Origin: Thalassocella blandensis
Lineage (GTDB): Bacteria; Pseudomonadota; Gammaproteobacteria; Pseudomonadales; Cellvibrionaceae
DNA length: 64,000 nt
NCBI GenBank assembly: GCA_902141825.1
Contig: CABFPG010000006.1
Coordinates: forward strand, 186,001 to 250,000
Direction of reading: 5' to 3'
In this document: one piece after another, positions 30,426-38,420 of the stretch
Layout: each line of letters opens with the position of its first letter
Numbering within the stretch: position 1 is the stretch's first letter
Notes under the pieces: model-generated
Told to the model about the DNA's origin: nothing
The model's database searches: none
Seen by the model: the letters and a program-made list of their open reading frames with translations, nothing else
Made by a program: the position numbers and the translations under genes

Positions 30426-30856
30426 AATGGTGGGTATTAATTCCAATTTTAGGAGTGGCTTACATTGCCGTAAGTAAAAAGTATTTACCGAGACGGATAC
30501 GCAACAACATTGAATGGCAAGGTATGCAAACGATTCAAAACGATAGCGACTTTGTACAGTTCGATTCGCCTGAATATGGATTTCGAGCCATGGCGAGAGT
30601 TTTACGCTCGTATGCAAGCCGTGGTTTAAACACCCTGCGAAGCATTATAAGCACCTATGCGCCTGCGACAGAGAACCATACTGAAACTTACGTGCACTTT
30701 GTCGCGGCGCATTTAAACGTTTCGCCTGATGCAGTGCTTGACGTTGACAGTAAGTTATTTGAATTAATTCAGGCTATTTCGATTTTTGAGAATGGAACGC
30801 TCTATGCGAACCACTACGACGATAAAACGATTAAGGATGGTATAGCACTAGCTTAA
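30422..30856 (+). CDS. Phage structural protein P5-like / lysozyme-like protein
   Basis: 144 residues: a hydrophobic N-terminus (WWVLIPILGVAYIAV), then RRIRNNIEWQGM and FDSPEYGFRAMARVLRSY followed by YAPATENHTETYVHFVAAHL. This pattern (RNN...W.G, F.SPEYG.RA, .WAP..EN.T..Y) is that of a protein family annotated in databases as phage structural protein P5 and found in tailless-phage-like prophages; it may be a peptidoglycan-active virion protein. The usual NNPGNIR motif is reduced to RNNIEW, so activity is uncertain. Coupled to the preceding frame by ATGA; a small basic gene follows. Confidence 0.6.
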   Translation: MKWWVLIPILGVAYIAVSKKYLPRRIRNNIEWQGMQTIQNDSDFVQFDSPEYGFRAMARVLRSYASRGLNTLRSIISTYAPATENHTETYVHFVAAHLNVSPDAVLDVDSKLFELIQAISIFENGTLYANHYDDKTIKDGIALA

Positions 30857-30886
30857 AACCCCATACAACACAAAAGGAATTTGACG

Positions 30887-31024
30887 ATGACAGCACGACG
30901 AAGAAAAACGACAAAGAAAAGAGCGCGCTTGGGGCGAGATAGCAACGGCCGGTTTAAAAAGGGATTTTATCAGCCCTGTAGAAAAGGTGCGAAAATTAGG
31001 AAATCCAAAAACTCAAAAGGGTAA
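30887..31024 (+). CDS. Small highly basic phage-like protein
   Basis: 45 residues, start MTARRRKTTKKRARLGRDSN, with 20 Arg/Lys residues. AAGGA lies about ten bases upstream of the ATG. Small Arg/Lys-rich proteins with an RDSNGRF-like motif are common in tailless or small DNA phages, where they may be virion proteins. It follows the P5-like gene by 30 bp on the same strand, so the two are probably remnants of one phage operon. Confidence 0.55.
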   Translation: MTARRRKTTKKRARLGRDSNGRFKKGFYQPCRKGAKIRKSKNSKG

Positions 31025-31079
31025 TACTCACCCCAAAGTCAACTGTATAAATAGACAGCATAATATTACTATGGTATAC

Positions 31080-31110
31080 TCCTTCAGCAGTATCCTATAC
31101 TGCTGAAGGA
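31080..31110. repeat. Perfect 13-bp inverted repeat
   Basis: TCCTTCAGCAGTA and TACTGCTGAAGGA separated by TCCTA. No T run follows, so it is not an obvious terminator; it may be an operator or a phage-derived site. The rest of 31025-31437 is AT-rich with nothing else clear. Confidence 0.6.
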
Positions 31111-31450
31111 TATCAAACCCATTTGGAATATAGAACTTTTTCACCATCCAACTCGATAATATCGATACACAGGCACAATTTATAAGCCATAGATATATTC
31201 ATATGAGAAATATACCTGAATTCGTATATAAAACACTCTACAACAAGTACAACAATAAATAATTACCGTGTACAATTGTATTGTCTTATCTCTGAATGAG
31301 ATATAAATGACAACCACTTACAATCTTTATTTATAAAGCAAACTTTTTACTGAGCTATAGTTCAAAGAAAGTGGAACCATTAGTGTGGTTTTATACACAG
31401 GATATAGATAAAACATAGGCTAATCTGGAGAAAGATTATGATCAAGAGAG

Positions 31451-32038
31451 ATGAAGGTCATCGTGACTGACCCCGTAGTTTGTAGTACGGTTTTAGATAT
31501 ACCAAGATATGGCCAGTGGTTTTCCCCCCTGGCCATATTACTTTCTGCAACCATTGCAGGAATAATTGCGGGTTTTTCTGTTAAGGCTCAAAGGGAAATT
31601 GCACGAAAAAGAGCAACTTTAGATGTCATACTGAAAAGTGAAAGTGATCAATATTTCGAGCGAATTTATTCAGTATTCGCCTCTGAAAAGCAGCGTAAAT
31701 CTGGGCTGCAGACTCTATTGGACCCTGATACCGACGGGGAAAAGCAAGCAAAATGGGAAGTCGACAATTTTTTAAATCATTATGAGCTTATAGCGATTTC
31801 AATTGAGCAAAAAATATTGGATGAGAACTTCTACAAAACTTGGATGCGCTCAACTTACATTAGACATTACAAGGAGTCAGAGCTTTATATCGAAGGAACA
31901 CGACGAATTTCAAAATCACCGTTGGCCTATATAAAATTTGAACAGCTTGCCCAAAAATGGGAAATGGAAAAATTGGCAGAAGACAAGAAGAAAGAGGCTA
32001 ATAAAAGCAAAAGTGTATTCCAGCAAAATGATGACTAG
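31451..32038 (+). CDS. DUF4760-like membrane protein
   Basis: 195 residues: one N-terminal transmembrane helix (LAILLSATIAGIIAGF, about 27-42) followed by a charged helical cytoplasmic region (REIARKRATLDVILK...FLNHYELIAISIEQKILDENFYKTWM) as in DUF4760 proteins, small membrane proteins frequent in accessory islands. The start is uncertain. ATG 31451 has AAGAGAG abutting it, while GTG 31463 has AAGG at better spacing. A well-placed GGAG serves ATG 31438, which opens only a 10-codon frame. It is the last gene before attR and may be cargo of the element. Confidence 0.65.
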   Translation: MKVIVTDPVVCSTVLDIPRYGQWFSPLAILLSATIAGIIAGFSVKAQREIARKRATLDVILKSESDQYFERIYSVFASEKQRKSGLQTLLDPDTDGEKQAKWEVDNFLNHYELIAISIEQKILDENFYKTWMRSTYIRHYKESELYIEGTRRISKSPLAYIKFEQLAQKWEMEKLAEDKKKEANKSKSVFQQNDD

Positions 32039-32204
32039 ATCTGGCTTTCATTAATAATTTTAAAGCTTTTTCAGCCGAAATATTGGGCCACTTTTGGGCC
32101 ACTTTTAAGAGAATTTAAGAGAAATAATGAGAAAGACGAAAAATTTTTCCCTTATAAATCAGTAAGATAGAGTAACACTGAGTAGCAATGGTGGCGCCTA
32201 AAAT

Positions 32205-32252
32205 GGATTGAAAATCCCCGTGTCGGTGGTTCGATTCCGCCTCCGGGCACCA
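32205..32252 (+). repeat. attR: 3' end copy of tRNA-Phe
   Basis: 48 nt identical to tRNA-Phe positions 25406-25453 except one T-to-C change (CCTCCGGGCACCA). It runs from the anticodon stem to CCA and lacks the 5' half, so it is not a functional tRNA. This is the classic product of integration into a tRNA gene by a tyrosine integrase; its upstream flank (GGGCCACTTTT repeated at about 32091-32106) is typical of integrase-end regions, but no integrase gene remains. Confidence 0.9.
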
Positions 32253-32256
32253 TAAA

Positions 32257-32286
32257 TAAAGCCTCGCATAAGCGGGGCTTTTTTTA
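32257..32286 (+). terminator. Terminator after the tRNA-Phe fragment
   Basis: Stem AAAGCCTCGC / GCGGGGCTTT with an ATAA loop followed by T residues. It is likely the original terminator of tRNA-Phe, now displaced to the right end of the element. Confidence 0.8.
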
Positions 32287-32716
32287 TGGGCGCTCGGAGG
32301 CGGATGAGTAACCACCGTGTTCGGCTAAATGCGAAGCATTTTGCCACGAGCGAAGCGACAATTTATCAGGATGGAGAAATTGCACAGCGAAGCTGCCCGA
32401 AGGGCGAACGCCAAGGATGGCATGAGTGACCCCGTGGGGGACAAAAAGCCCATAGGCTTTTTGGATGCTTCCGCCTCAATGAATCTGCCAATCAACTTCA
32501 CCGAAACCACCGCCTGGCCGCTCTTGCGCATCCATGCGCTCGCGGCATTAGTGCATCCATGCACGTCGTTCGACAAAATTGTCAGGAACAATTTTGGACG
32601 CCCGAATGGGCCGGTCCGACGTTACGGGGCCGAAGGCCGAGGCTCAATGATGAGATGGACCGGTATACCGGCGAAGCATTCCGCCTCCGGGTTTTCCAGT
32701 AATAGACCAGTTTTAG
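32287..32716. repeat. Hairpin-rich non-coding repeat, copy B
   Basis: Second copy of the repeat family seen at 25499-25790, with blocks in a different order. It contains the GCGAAGCGACAATTTATCAG block, a terminator-like hairpin AAAAAGCC/GGCTTTTT at 32443-32462 (broken in copy A), and a perfect hairpin at 32574-32596 that differs from the copy A hairpin by paired changes. Reading frames here are not genes. 32717-32859 shows nothing else. Confidence 0.75.
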
Positions 32717-32871
32717 ACGTCCAAATTACCACTTATATGGGCATTAGCAACATTCTGCCCCCTCATACCCCACAATACAATTTTGCCAACTACCTACTTG
32801 CTTAACCTCTGATCCCAGTACAAAATACAAGATAATTTAAACCCCTATAGCCTCAATTCATGGAAGCCATC

Positions 32872-33426
32872 ATGAGGAAAACCTCTTTTTTAATACTTCG
32901 AATTTCCTGCCTGGTTTGTTTAACCTGGGTAAATAGTAGTTGTGCCGAAAGCACGCCAGAGACAAAAACCAAAGTTTCACCAGAAACACATTCAAACCCT
33001 ATAGCCGACACAAAAACCGAACTTCAAGCGCACGATAAAAAAACAACTCCGGACCAGCACACCGAAACTTTCGATCAATTCTACGAACAATTCACTAATG
33101 CCGTGGACAATAACGACTGGGATAAAGTCGTTAGCCTGACACAGTTTCCTTTTGTGTTTAAAGGACAACTAGATATAGAAGGTGAAATTGAAGTTTCCAA
33201 AGAAGAATTCAAAAAGGTCTTTCCTGTTTATTTAGAAAATGAAGCCTACATTGATCTGGAGGGAGAACTAATCCCCAGCACATTCAGAGGTTTACTGATG
33301 ACTCGTATGGATTCATCTGAATCGGTTTCCGACAGTTCTGCACAGATTCATGATTTCGTATTTGAAAAAATAGGAAACAGCTGGAAATTAGTAAAAGTTT
33401 ATACAGATTTAAGTCTTATTAATTAA
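32872..33426 (+). CDS. Exported lipoprotein, unknown
   Basis: 184 residues from ATG 32872 (an in-frame ATG lies at 32860). A signal peptide with a lipobox-like NSSC is followed by a Thr/Lys/Glu-rich linker and a C-terminal domain of about 110 residues (FDQFYEQFTNAVDNNDWDKVV...SWKLVKVYTDLSLIN) that resembles NTF2-like small folds. Function unknown. It ends 24 bp before the amidase-like gene, so it may belong to the same toxin-immunity cluster. Confidence 0.65.
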   Translation: MRKTSFLILRISCLVCLTWVNSSCAESTPETKTKVSPETHSNPIADTKTELQAHDKKTTPDQHTETFDQFYEQFTNAVDNNDWDKVVSLTQFPFVFKGQLDIEGEIEVSKEEFKKVFPVYLENEAYIDLEGELIPSTFRGLLMTRMDSSESVSDSSAQIHDFVFEKIGNSWKLVKVYTDLSLIN

Positions 33427-33450
33427 CGTGAAACGATACAAGGAGGATGT

Positions 33451-34200
33451 ATGATCACTTTAAAAATCGGTGCCACAGGTAAAGATGTAATTCGGCTACA
33501 AATTTTGCTAAATGGAAAATTAAAACCCAGTCCCAAGCTTAAAGCTGACGGCGACTTCGGTGCAAAAACAAAGGAAGCCGTACTGAGATTGCAAAACGAA
33601 TTAAAGTTAACAGCCGATGGAATCGTAGGAAAAAAGACTTGGGAAGCCTTAGGCATAAAATCAATCAGCAAACCAACAGTCCCCACAAAAACACCAAATG
33701 CACCTTGGTATGATATCGCTCAGTCTGAAGTCGGAATTAAAGAGATAGTCGGAGCAGACAAACACAACAAACGAATATTGGAATACCACGCAACGACTAC
33801 TTTGGGAGCTAAAACCGATGAGATTCCATGGTGTTCGTCATTTGTCAATTGGGTGATGATTCAAGCTGGAATAAAAGGCACTAACAATGCATTAGCCAAG
33901 AGCTGGGAAAATTGGGGGCTTGAAGTTAAAACTCCAAGTAAAGGTGTAATTACAGTAATTAAAAGAAAAGGCAAAACATCAGACGAAGCGACTGGAAGTT
34001 CAACCGGCTATCATGTTGGGTTCTATATTTCCTCAAACACCTCAATTATTCGCCTACTAGGTGGAAACCAAAGCGACCAAGTTAAAGAATCAGGCTTTTA
34101 TCTTAAGTCATATGAAGTTGTCGCCTATAGAAAACCGCTTACGACGATTTTGAAAAGCCCGCTGATACACGAACTTAAAAACCTATCCTTTTATTGCTAA
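33451..34200 (+). CDS. Peptidoglycan-binding, TIGR02594-like amidase/peptidase
   Basis: 249 residues: an N-terminal peptidoglycan-binding repeat domain (about 1-68; GATGKDVIRLQILLN, DGDFGAKTKEAVLRLQ, ADGIVGKKTWEAL), then a CHAP/NlpC-like domain of the TIGR02594 type with catalytic-looking Cys127 (IPWCSSFVNW) and His about 188 (GYHVGFYIS). There is no signal peptide. Such proteins cut peptide crosslinks and serve as phage lysins or type VI effectors. A lipoprotein gene follows. AAGGAGG precedes the ATG, a strong ribosome-binding site. I favour a contact-dependent effector over a housekeeping hydrolase. Confidence 0.8.
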   Translation: MITLKIGATGKDVIRLQILLNGKLKPSPKLKADGDFGAKTKEAVLRLQNELKLTADGIVGKKTWEALGIKSISKPTVPTKTPNAPWYDIAQSEVGIKEIVGADKHNKRILEYHATTTLGAKTDEIPWCSSFVNWVMIQAGIKGTNNALAKSWENWGLEVKTPSKGVITVIKRKGKTSDEATGSSTGYHVGFYISSNTSIIRLLGGNQSDQVKESGFYLKSYEVVAYRKPLTTILKSPLIHELKNLSFYC

Positions 34201-34210
34201 AGAATACGCA

Positions 34211-34252
34211 TTAGTTATGCTCTTCCTAGAACCGTCGGATGAGCATAACTAA
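34211..34252. repeat. 12-bp inverted repeat after the amidase gene
   Basis: TTAGTTATGCTC and GAGCATAACTAA are perfect complements around an 18-nt loop, ten bases past the stop. No T run, so it may be an mRNA stabiliser or a weak terminator between effector and lipoprotein genes. Confidence 0.5.
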
Positions 34253-34266
34253 CTGACTAATACTCG

Positions 34267-34833
34267 ATGAAATCCAACAGAATAAAATCAACAATTATAA
34301 CCTTGTTAGTCATGCATGGACTTTCGGCATGTGCTAAAGAACCAGCGACCCAAGCTACAAACGAAGAAAGTCCTGCAACCACACCTTATTTAGACCTACA
34401 TAAAGTCGCAGAAAAAACACTAACCGCAGATATAGACGGCGACAAGAAAAAAGACTCCATTTATTTAATTTTAAAAAACAAAGTGGCTCCACTGTCACTA
34501 TTGGAGAAAGCCAATATCATCCAACCATTCTTTAGCGAAAAGAGAAGCGACGGCGACCTAAAATCTGGAAGTAAACATATTATATATTTTGATTTGAGCT
34601 CCATCGGCAATGATTTCTTAATTCACGACACGAATGAAATATCAGTATTAGACACTGAAGCTGCAAGCTCAATTTTAACGGCATCAAACAAAGAGCTAAA
34701 TGCCATACTCGAAGATAGCAATTCCAGCTCGCCAGGGGATGGAATAATTCTCCCAACAGAAGCAGGAATCGATCTCTACTTGTATTGGGATGGACAATCA
34801 ATTTCACTTTTTGAACCAATGGACTTACCTTAG
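34267..34833 (+). CDS. Lipoprotein, candidate immunity protein of the amidase
   Basis: 188 residues with a signal peptide and a clear lipobox LSAC (Cys about 22), then ADIDGDKKKDSIYLIL, which recalls a calcium-binding FG-GAP-like motif, and no other recognisable domain. Immediate downstream position to a peptidoglycan hydrolase without signal peptide, plus periplasmic localisation, fits an immunity lipoprotein. Inference only. It ends just before a strong terminator. Confidence 0.65.
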   Translation: MKSNRIKSTIITLLVMHGLSACAKEPATQATNEESPATTPYLDLHKVAEKTLTADIDGDKKKDSIYLILKNKVAPLSLLEKANIIQPFFSEKRSDGDLKSGSKHIIYFDLSSIGNDFLIHDTNEISVLDTEAASSILTASNKELNAILEDSNSSSPGDGIILPTEAGIDLYLYWDGQSISLFEPMDLP

Positions 34834-34837
34834 CGAT

Positions 34838-34878
34838 AAAGAAGCACGAAATAATTCAGGTATTTCGTGCTTCTTTTA
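34838..34878. terminator. Strong intrinsic terminator
   Basis: Perfect 16-bp stem AAAGAAGCACGAAATA / TATTTCGTGCTTCTTT with a 7-nt loop, immediately after the lipoprotein stop. It has a short T run on the plus strand and A residues upstream. Confidence 0.8.
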
Positions 34879-34915
34879 CTATAATGTCCTGCCGATAACA
34901 TTTTGCGAGATACTG

Positions 34916-35572
34916 TTGTTTAAATCAAAAATTAAACCATTTCCAAATAAGGAAAAAAAACAAACATACACCCCATTTTTATTACTGCTGATGGTACTAG
35001 CGAGCACAGGTGAAGTAAACTCCCAAACCTCAACTAATGAACTTGAAACTTTTCAATACGGCTTCCCCCCTCCATTCGAAGGTCTAACACCCGGAATAGA
35101 GCTAACAAACGACTGCGTAACCTTCAAAAATTATGCAGTAAAAATGACTTACATCGACATTGATTACCAATTCGAGATTTTTAGAAACAAATCATGCAAT
35201 GAGAAAAGCCGAACATATAAAGGCACATTACCAGCCGAAGCAATGCTCGCAGGCGAATGGAATAAACTCATTGTAATCGACAATGGCACGGGAACAGATT
35301 CCAGAAGTTTAATTTTAGTAGCACCGGAATCAGGAAACATTGTGCAAACTATAGAGTACGCCATTGAGCCGACCTTTTCTAAAGATTCGATCGAGTATTA
35401 TGCATCGACGGATAAAGAAGCAACGCTAGAAGAATGCCCAAATCAAAAGGAAGAGATTAACGAATGGAAGAGTTTTGGGTTGGGTATTGGATTGGCAAGA
35501 AAGGAAGTTTTCACCCTATCCACAGGTAAAATATCTCTCTCTGATGAATATTTTTGCTTTGGAGTTCAATAA
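34916..35572 (+). CDS. Exported protein, unknown
   Basis: About 218 residues if started at the TTG at 34916; the frame is open from 34790 but the strong terminator lies in between, so the upstream start is unlikely. The N-terminus then reads as a signal peptide: basic stretch, FLLLLMVLAS core, cleavage near VNSQ. Mature part about 180 residues with no known domain (GIELTNDCVTFKNYAVKM, IVIDNGTGTDSRSLILVAPE). Context suggests a further exported accessory or immunity protein. Start uncertain. Confidence 0.5.
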   Translation: MFKSKIKPFPNKEKKQTYTPFLLLLMVLASTGEVNSQTSTNELETFQYGFPPPFEGLTPGIELTNDCVTFKNYAVKMTYIDIDYQFEIFRNKSCNEKSRTYKGTLPAEAMLAGEWNKLIVIDNGTGTDSRSLILVAPESGNIVQTIEYAIEPTFSKDSIEYYASTDKEATLEECPNQKEEINEWKSFGLGIGLARKEVFTLSTGKISLSDEYFCFGVQ

Positions 35573-35589
35573 GAAAGTTTAAAAGCATT

Positions 35590-35640
35590 CACCTGCAAGT
35601 CGTCCGCCCTTATGGGCAGGCCAACTACTCGATCCATAAT
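35590..35640. repeat. REP-like hairpin between convergent genes
   Basis: CGCCCTTATGGGC followed by GGCCAACTACTCGA; a related copy, CGCCCGGATGGGC then GAGCCAACTATCGA, lies at 45776-45806, also just after an exported-protein gene. Small palindrome plus conserved tail suggests a dispersed element. Confidence 0.4.
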
Positions 35641-35642
35641 GA

Positions 35643-38420
35643 TCAACGCACCCCCTCCACTTTAACATCCTCAGACACAGGCAGATCCATCATCAGCTCA
35701 TTAATAGCGTTTTCAAGCCTGCTACGTTCCATACTTCCATTAGTTGGAAACCGGATCAAAGGAATACCAATTTTACTTAAAATAGAGTTCTTCAACTTGT
35801 CTCTCTCGATTTGCTTTTTATCCAGATTGTGGTTCTTATACCCATCCACCTCTATTGCAAGGACGGGAGATTTATCTAATTTGTTATAAAGCAGAAAATC
35901 AATATGAGACCATGGATTTTTCACAAACGTTTCTTCGTCTTCCGTCAGCGTTTTAAAGTCGGTAATTAAAAAACAAAGAGAGTAATTCGTTTTATAGTGA
36001 AATGAATTATATTTGCTAGAACTTAAGACATTATCCAAAAGATCAGCCATAAGGTTTTCTGTCAGAAACTGAGAACTTGAGTTCTTGGTCCTATTCCATT
36101 GATCAAGCGCGCCGGAATAATCTTTGTATAGACAATCAAATATCGATACTATTTTACTCTCCACAATATTGGGAGAGATAGATTGGTATTCTATATGACG
36201 AATTAAATCACCTGTATTCGTACCAAGAGCTTTAAACTTTTCGCCCGCAGTCACTATAATAAATCGGTCCTTAGCTCGTGACACAGCAACATTGATCAAA
36301 TTGGCATTATCAACGAAGTCATTAATCGAGTTCGAAGTTGTAGAATACACTATCACACTCTTTTCCCGTCCTTGATACTGATAGACTGTATCGACTTCTA
36401 CGCCTGTGGATTGAAGATGTTGCTTGGCCATTTTCACTTGTAGCCGATACGGCGAAATGACACCCACCTCTTCCGGCTCAACATCGTATAGGTCCCCACA
36501 TAACACCTCCTCCTTTATCACATCAATCTCTCTACGATTAAACCACCCCCTCTCTTTCAAAGCTCTTCGCGCATGGTTCAGGTCACCCGTCGTGTAAACT
36601 TTAAAAGGATCTGAATTTGACTCAGTCATAATGACGAGCTGTCCACCGTAGAACTTCTGATTGCAAAAATCGATTATCCTTGGATGACATCGATAGTGCT
36701 CGGCTAACAAAGTCACAGGGCATTTGCCAGAAAAAACCTTGGACAAAGAGGAAAGCAAACTTTCATCGCTATAACTATACTCAGCTTCTACACTATACTG
36801 GGCATTGATACTCGACTGGTTCTTCCTCACTTTCTCGCTTGGAATATGAGGTAGTTGATTTAGATCTCCGACAGCCACAATATTTTTGGCGCACGACATT
36901 GCGAGAAATCCAGATATCAGATCAACCTGCGACGATTCATCTACTATAAGATAATCAAATAAAATGGAAGGCTTTTTATTATTGATAATAGAGTCCGTCG
37001 TGCTAAGAACTATAGGAAACCTTCGGTTAAACCCCTCAAACTTCTGCTTATAGTTGCGAACATTCCAAGGTCCGACGCTAAACTTGGTAAATTTCTCCGC
37101 GATACTCCCCCAAAGAAGCAAGAGAGAGTCCGATTGGCATTTCGCCAAAACAGAATCAAAATCATTTTCTGAAAGGAAGACATTGAGTTGTATTATCTCT
37201 TTCTCAAGTTCCTCAACTCTTCTACGATAGTACTCCGCTACAATTCCAAGCACTAGCTCTTTCGAAACAAATGAAAAATCGGAAAACTTGTAGATCCTAT
37301 ATTTGTATAGCCAACTTATTTTGGTTGAAAATTTAATTGACTCAAATTGTGAATAGTATTTAACCTCAGCCAAAAATTTCAGCAAGTTCGGTGTGGACCA
37401 CCGATTAGCAAAAGACCATTTTGCGGGATTTACGGGTGATATAGGAAACGCTCGATTAAAATATTCCCGTTCAATTTTAACTCTAGATAACTGCTCAGTT
37501 TTGATTGCAAGCATATTGCGAGATTCCAATAATTGGTCCAGTAACGCATTGCGCTGCCCAAGACCTTCTAGTAATGCTTGCTTTTGTTGCTTGGAGATTC
37601 GTTTATCTTTCAAATCAGGAAGCGAATGCTCTTGCTTGAAAAACTCCTCTTGAAGCTGCTTATTTCCTAACGAGGCCGCAAGAAATTCAAGTCCATATTT
37701 TTCTAGTTTCTCGTATACATTTTTTGTCGCTGAGTTGTTACCAGAAACAATCGCTACCGTTTTACCTAAATAGAGAAGGTTAGCTAGGATATTTAATATC
37801 GTTTGGGTTTTCCCCGTTCCAGGAGGCCCTTGAATCAAACTCACCTGATTCTCAAGTGCTCGAACAACCGCTTTACGTTGAGATGGGTTTACCCCAAAGG
37901 GATAGAGAACCACTCCAGACTGATACTTATCCGGATGTTCTTTTTCGGCATAACGTTTTAATACGCAATCTGGTCGAATAGAATCGAGTAACTTTTGATA
38001 GTAGTAGTTGAGATGAATGGTTTCATTGGCTATAAGTTTAGCCAAATACTCAAAATATCTTCGTAGCTGAGCAATATTATTATGATGGGATGCATTAGCG
38101 ATAAACTGAACGTCTTTACTATCTAAAACATAACACTTATCCAGCTTATACAAACATACATATGGACCAAAACACTTTACGCTATCCCAATCCGTGTCAT
38201 AAAAACCTTCGACCGATACAATGATATTCTCCAGTGTAATATTCTCCGCAAACTGGAAATATTGGACTCTGGATTTAGGATAGCGGTAGACTTTTTCCTG
38301 AGAATAGAACTTTAGCTGGTAGAACTTCCCAGCATCTTCGCAAATCTCCACTTCACGAGTTTTCACTTGCCATCGGCCGGATTTGTCTTCAATTAAAATT
38401 AGGCGCTCTGTTTCATCCAT
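35643..38420 (-). CDS. SF1 (DNA2/UPF1-like) helicase with C-terminal PD-(D/E)XK-like domain
   Basis: 925 residues. Helicase core: Walker A IQGPPGTGKTQTIL (about 193-206), DYLIVDESSQVDL (about 488), EHYRCHPRIIDFCNQKFY, VDTVYQYQGREKSVIVYST and NVAVSRAKDRFIIV, the SF1 UPF1/DNA2-type motif series. The C-terminus (HIDFLLYNK, VLAIEVDGYKNH, RDKLKNSILSKIGIPLIRF) matches the DUF2726/Vsr-like nuclease fold with its acidic and Lys positions. Such helicase-nuclease fusions are frequent in phage-defence islands. It is on the same strand as the four-gene operon upstream but separated by 446 bp, so co-regulation is uncertain. Confidence 0.85.
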   Translation of the reverse strand: MDETERLILIEDKSGRWQVKTREVEICEDAGKFYQLKFYSQEKVYRYPKSRVQYFQFAENITLENIIVSVEGFYDTDWDSVKCFGPYVCLYKLDKCYVLDSKDVQFIANASHHNNIAQLRRYFEYLAKLIANETIHLNYYYQKLLDSIRPDCVLKRYAEKEHPDKYQSGVVLYPFGVNPSQRKAVVRALENQVSLIQGPPGTGKTQTILNILANLLYLGKTVAIVSGNNSATKNVYEKLEKYGLEFLAASLGNKQLQEEFFKQEHSLPDLKDKRISKQQKQALLEGLGQRNALLDQLLESRNMLAIKTEQLSRVKIEREYFNRAFPISPVNPAKWSFANRWSTPNLLKFLAEVKYYSQFESIKFSTKISWLYKYRIYKFSDFSFVSKELVLGIVAEYYRRRVEELEKEIIQLNVFLSENDFDSVLAKCQSDSLLLLWGSIAEKFTKFSVGPWNVRNYKQKFEGFNRRFPIVLSTTDSIINNKKPSILFDYLIVDESSQVDLISGFLAMSCAKNIVAVGDLNQLPHIPSEKVRKNQSSINAQYSVEAEYSYSDESLLSSLSKVFSGKCPVTLLAEHYRCHPRIIDFCNQKFYGGQLVIMTESNSDPFKVYTTGDLNHARRALKERGWFNRREIDVIKEEVLCGDLYDVEPEEVGVISPYRLQVKMAKQHLQSTGVEVDTVYQYQGREKSVIVYSTTSNSINDFVDNANLINVAVSRAKDRFIIVTAGEKFKALGTNTGDLIRHIEYQSISPNIVESKIVSIFDCLYKDYSGALDQWNRTKNSSSQFLTENLMADLLDNVLSSSKYNSFHYKTNYSLCFLITDFKTLTEDEETFVKNPWSHIDFLLYNKLDKSPVLAIEVDGYKNHNLDKKQIERDKLKNSILSKIGIPLIRFPTNGSMERSRLENAINELMMDLPVSEDVKVEGVR

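Noticed and set aside
32205..32252. Second functional tRNA-Phe gene
   Set aside because: The 5' half (acceptor strand, D arm) is missing; only the 3' 48 nt are present.
32325..32805. 158- and 88-residue frames in repeat copy B
   Set aside because: Same repeat-derived frames as in copy A, with hairpins inside and no domain similarity.
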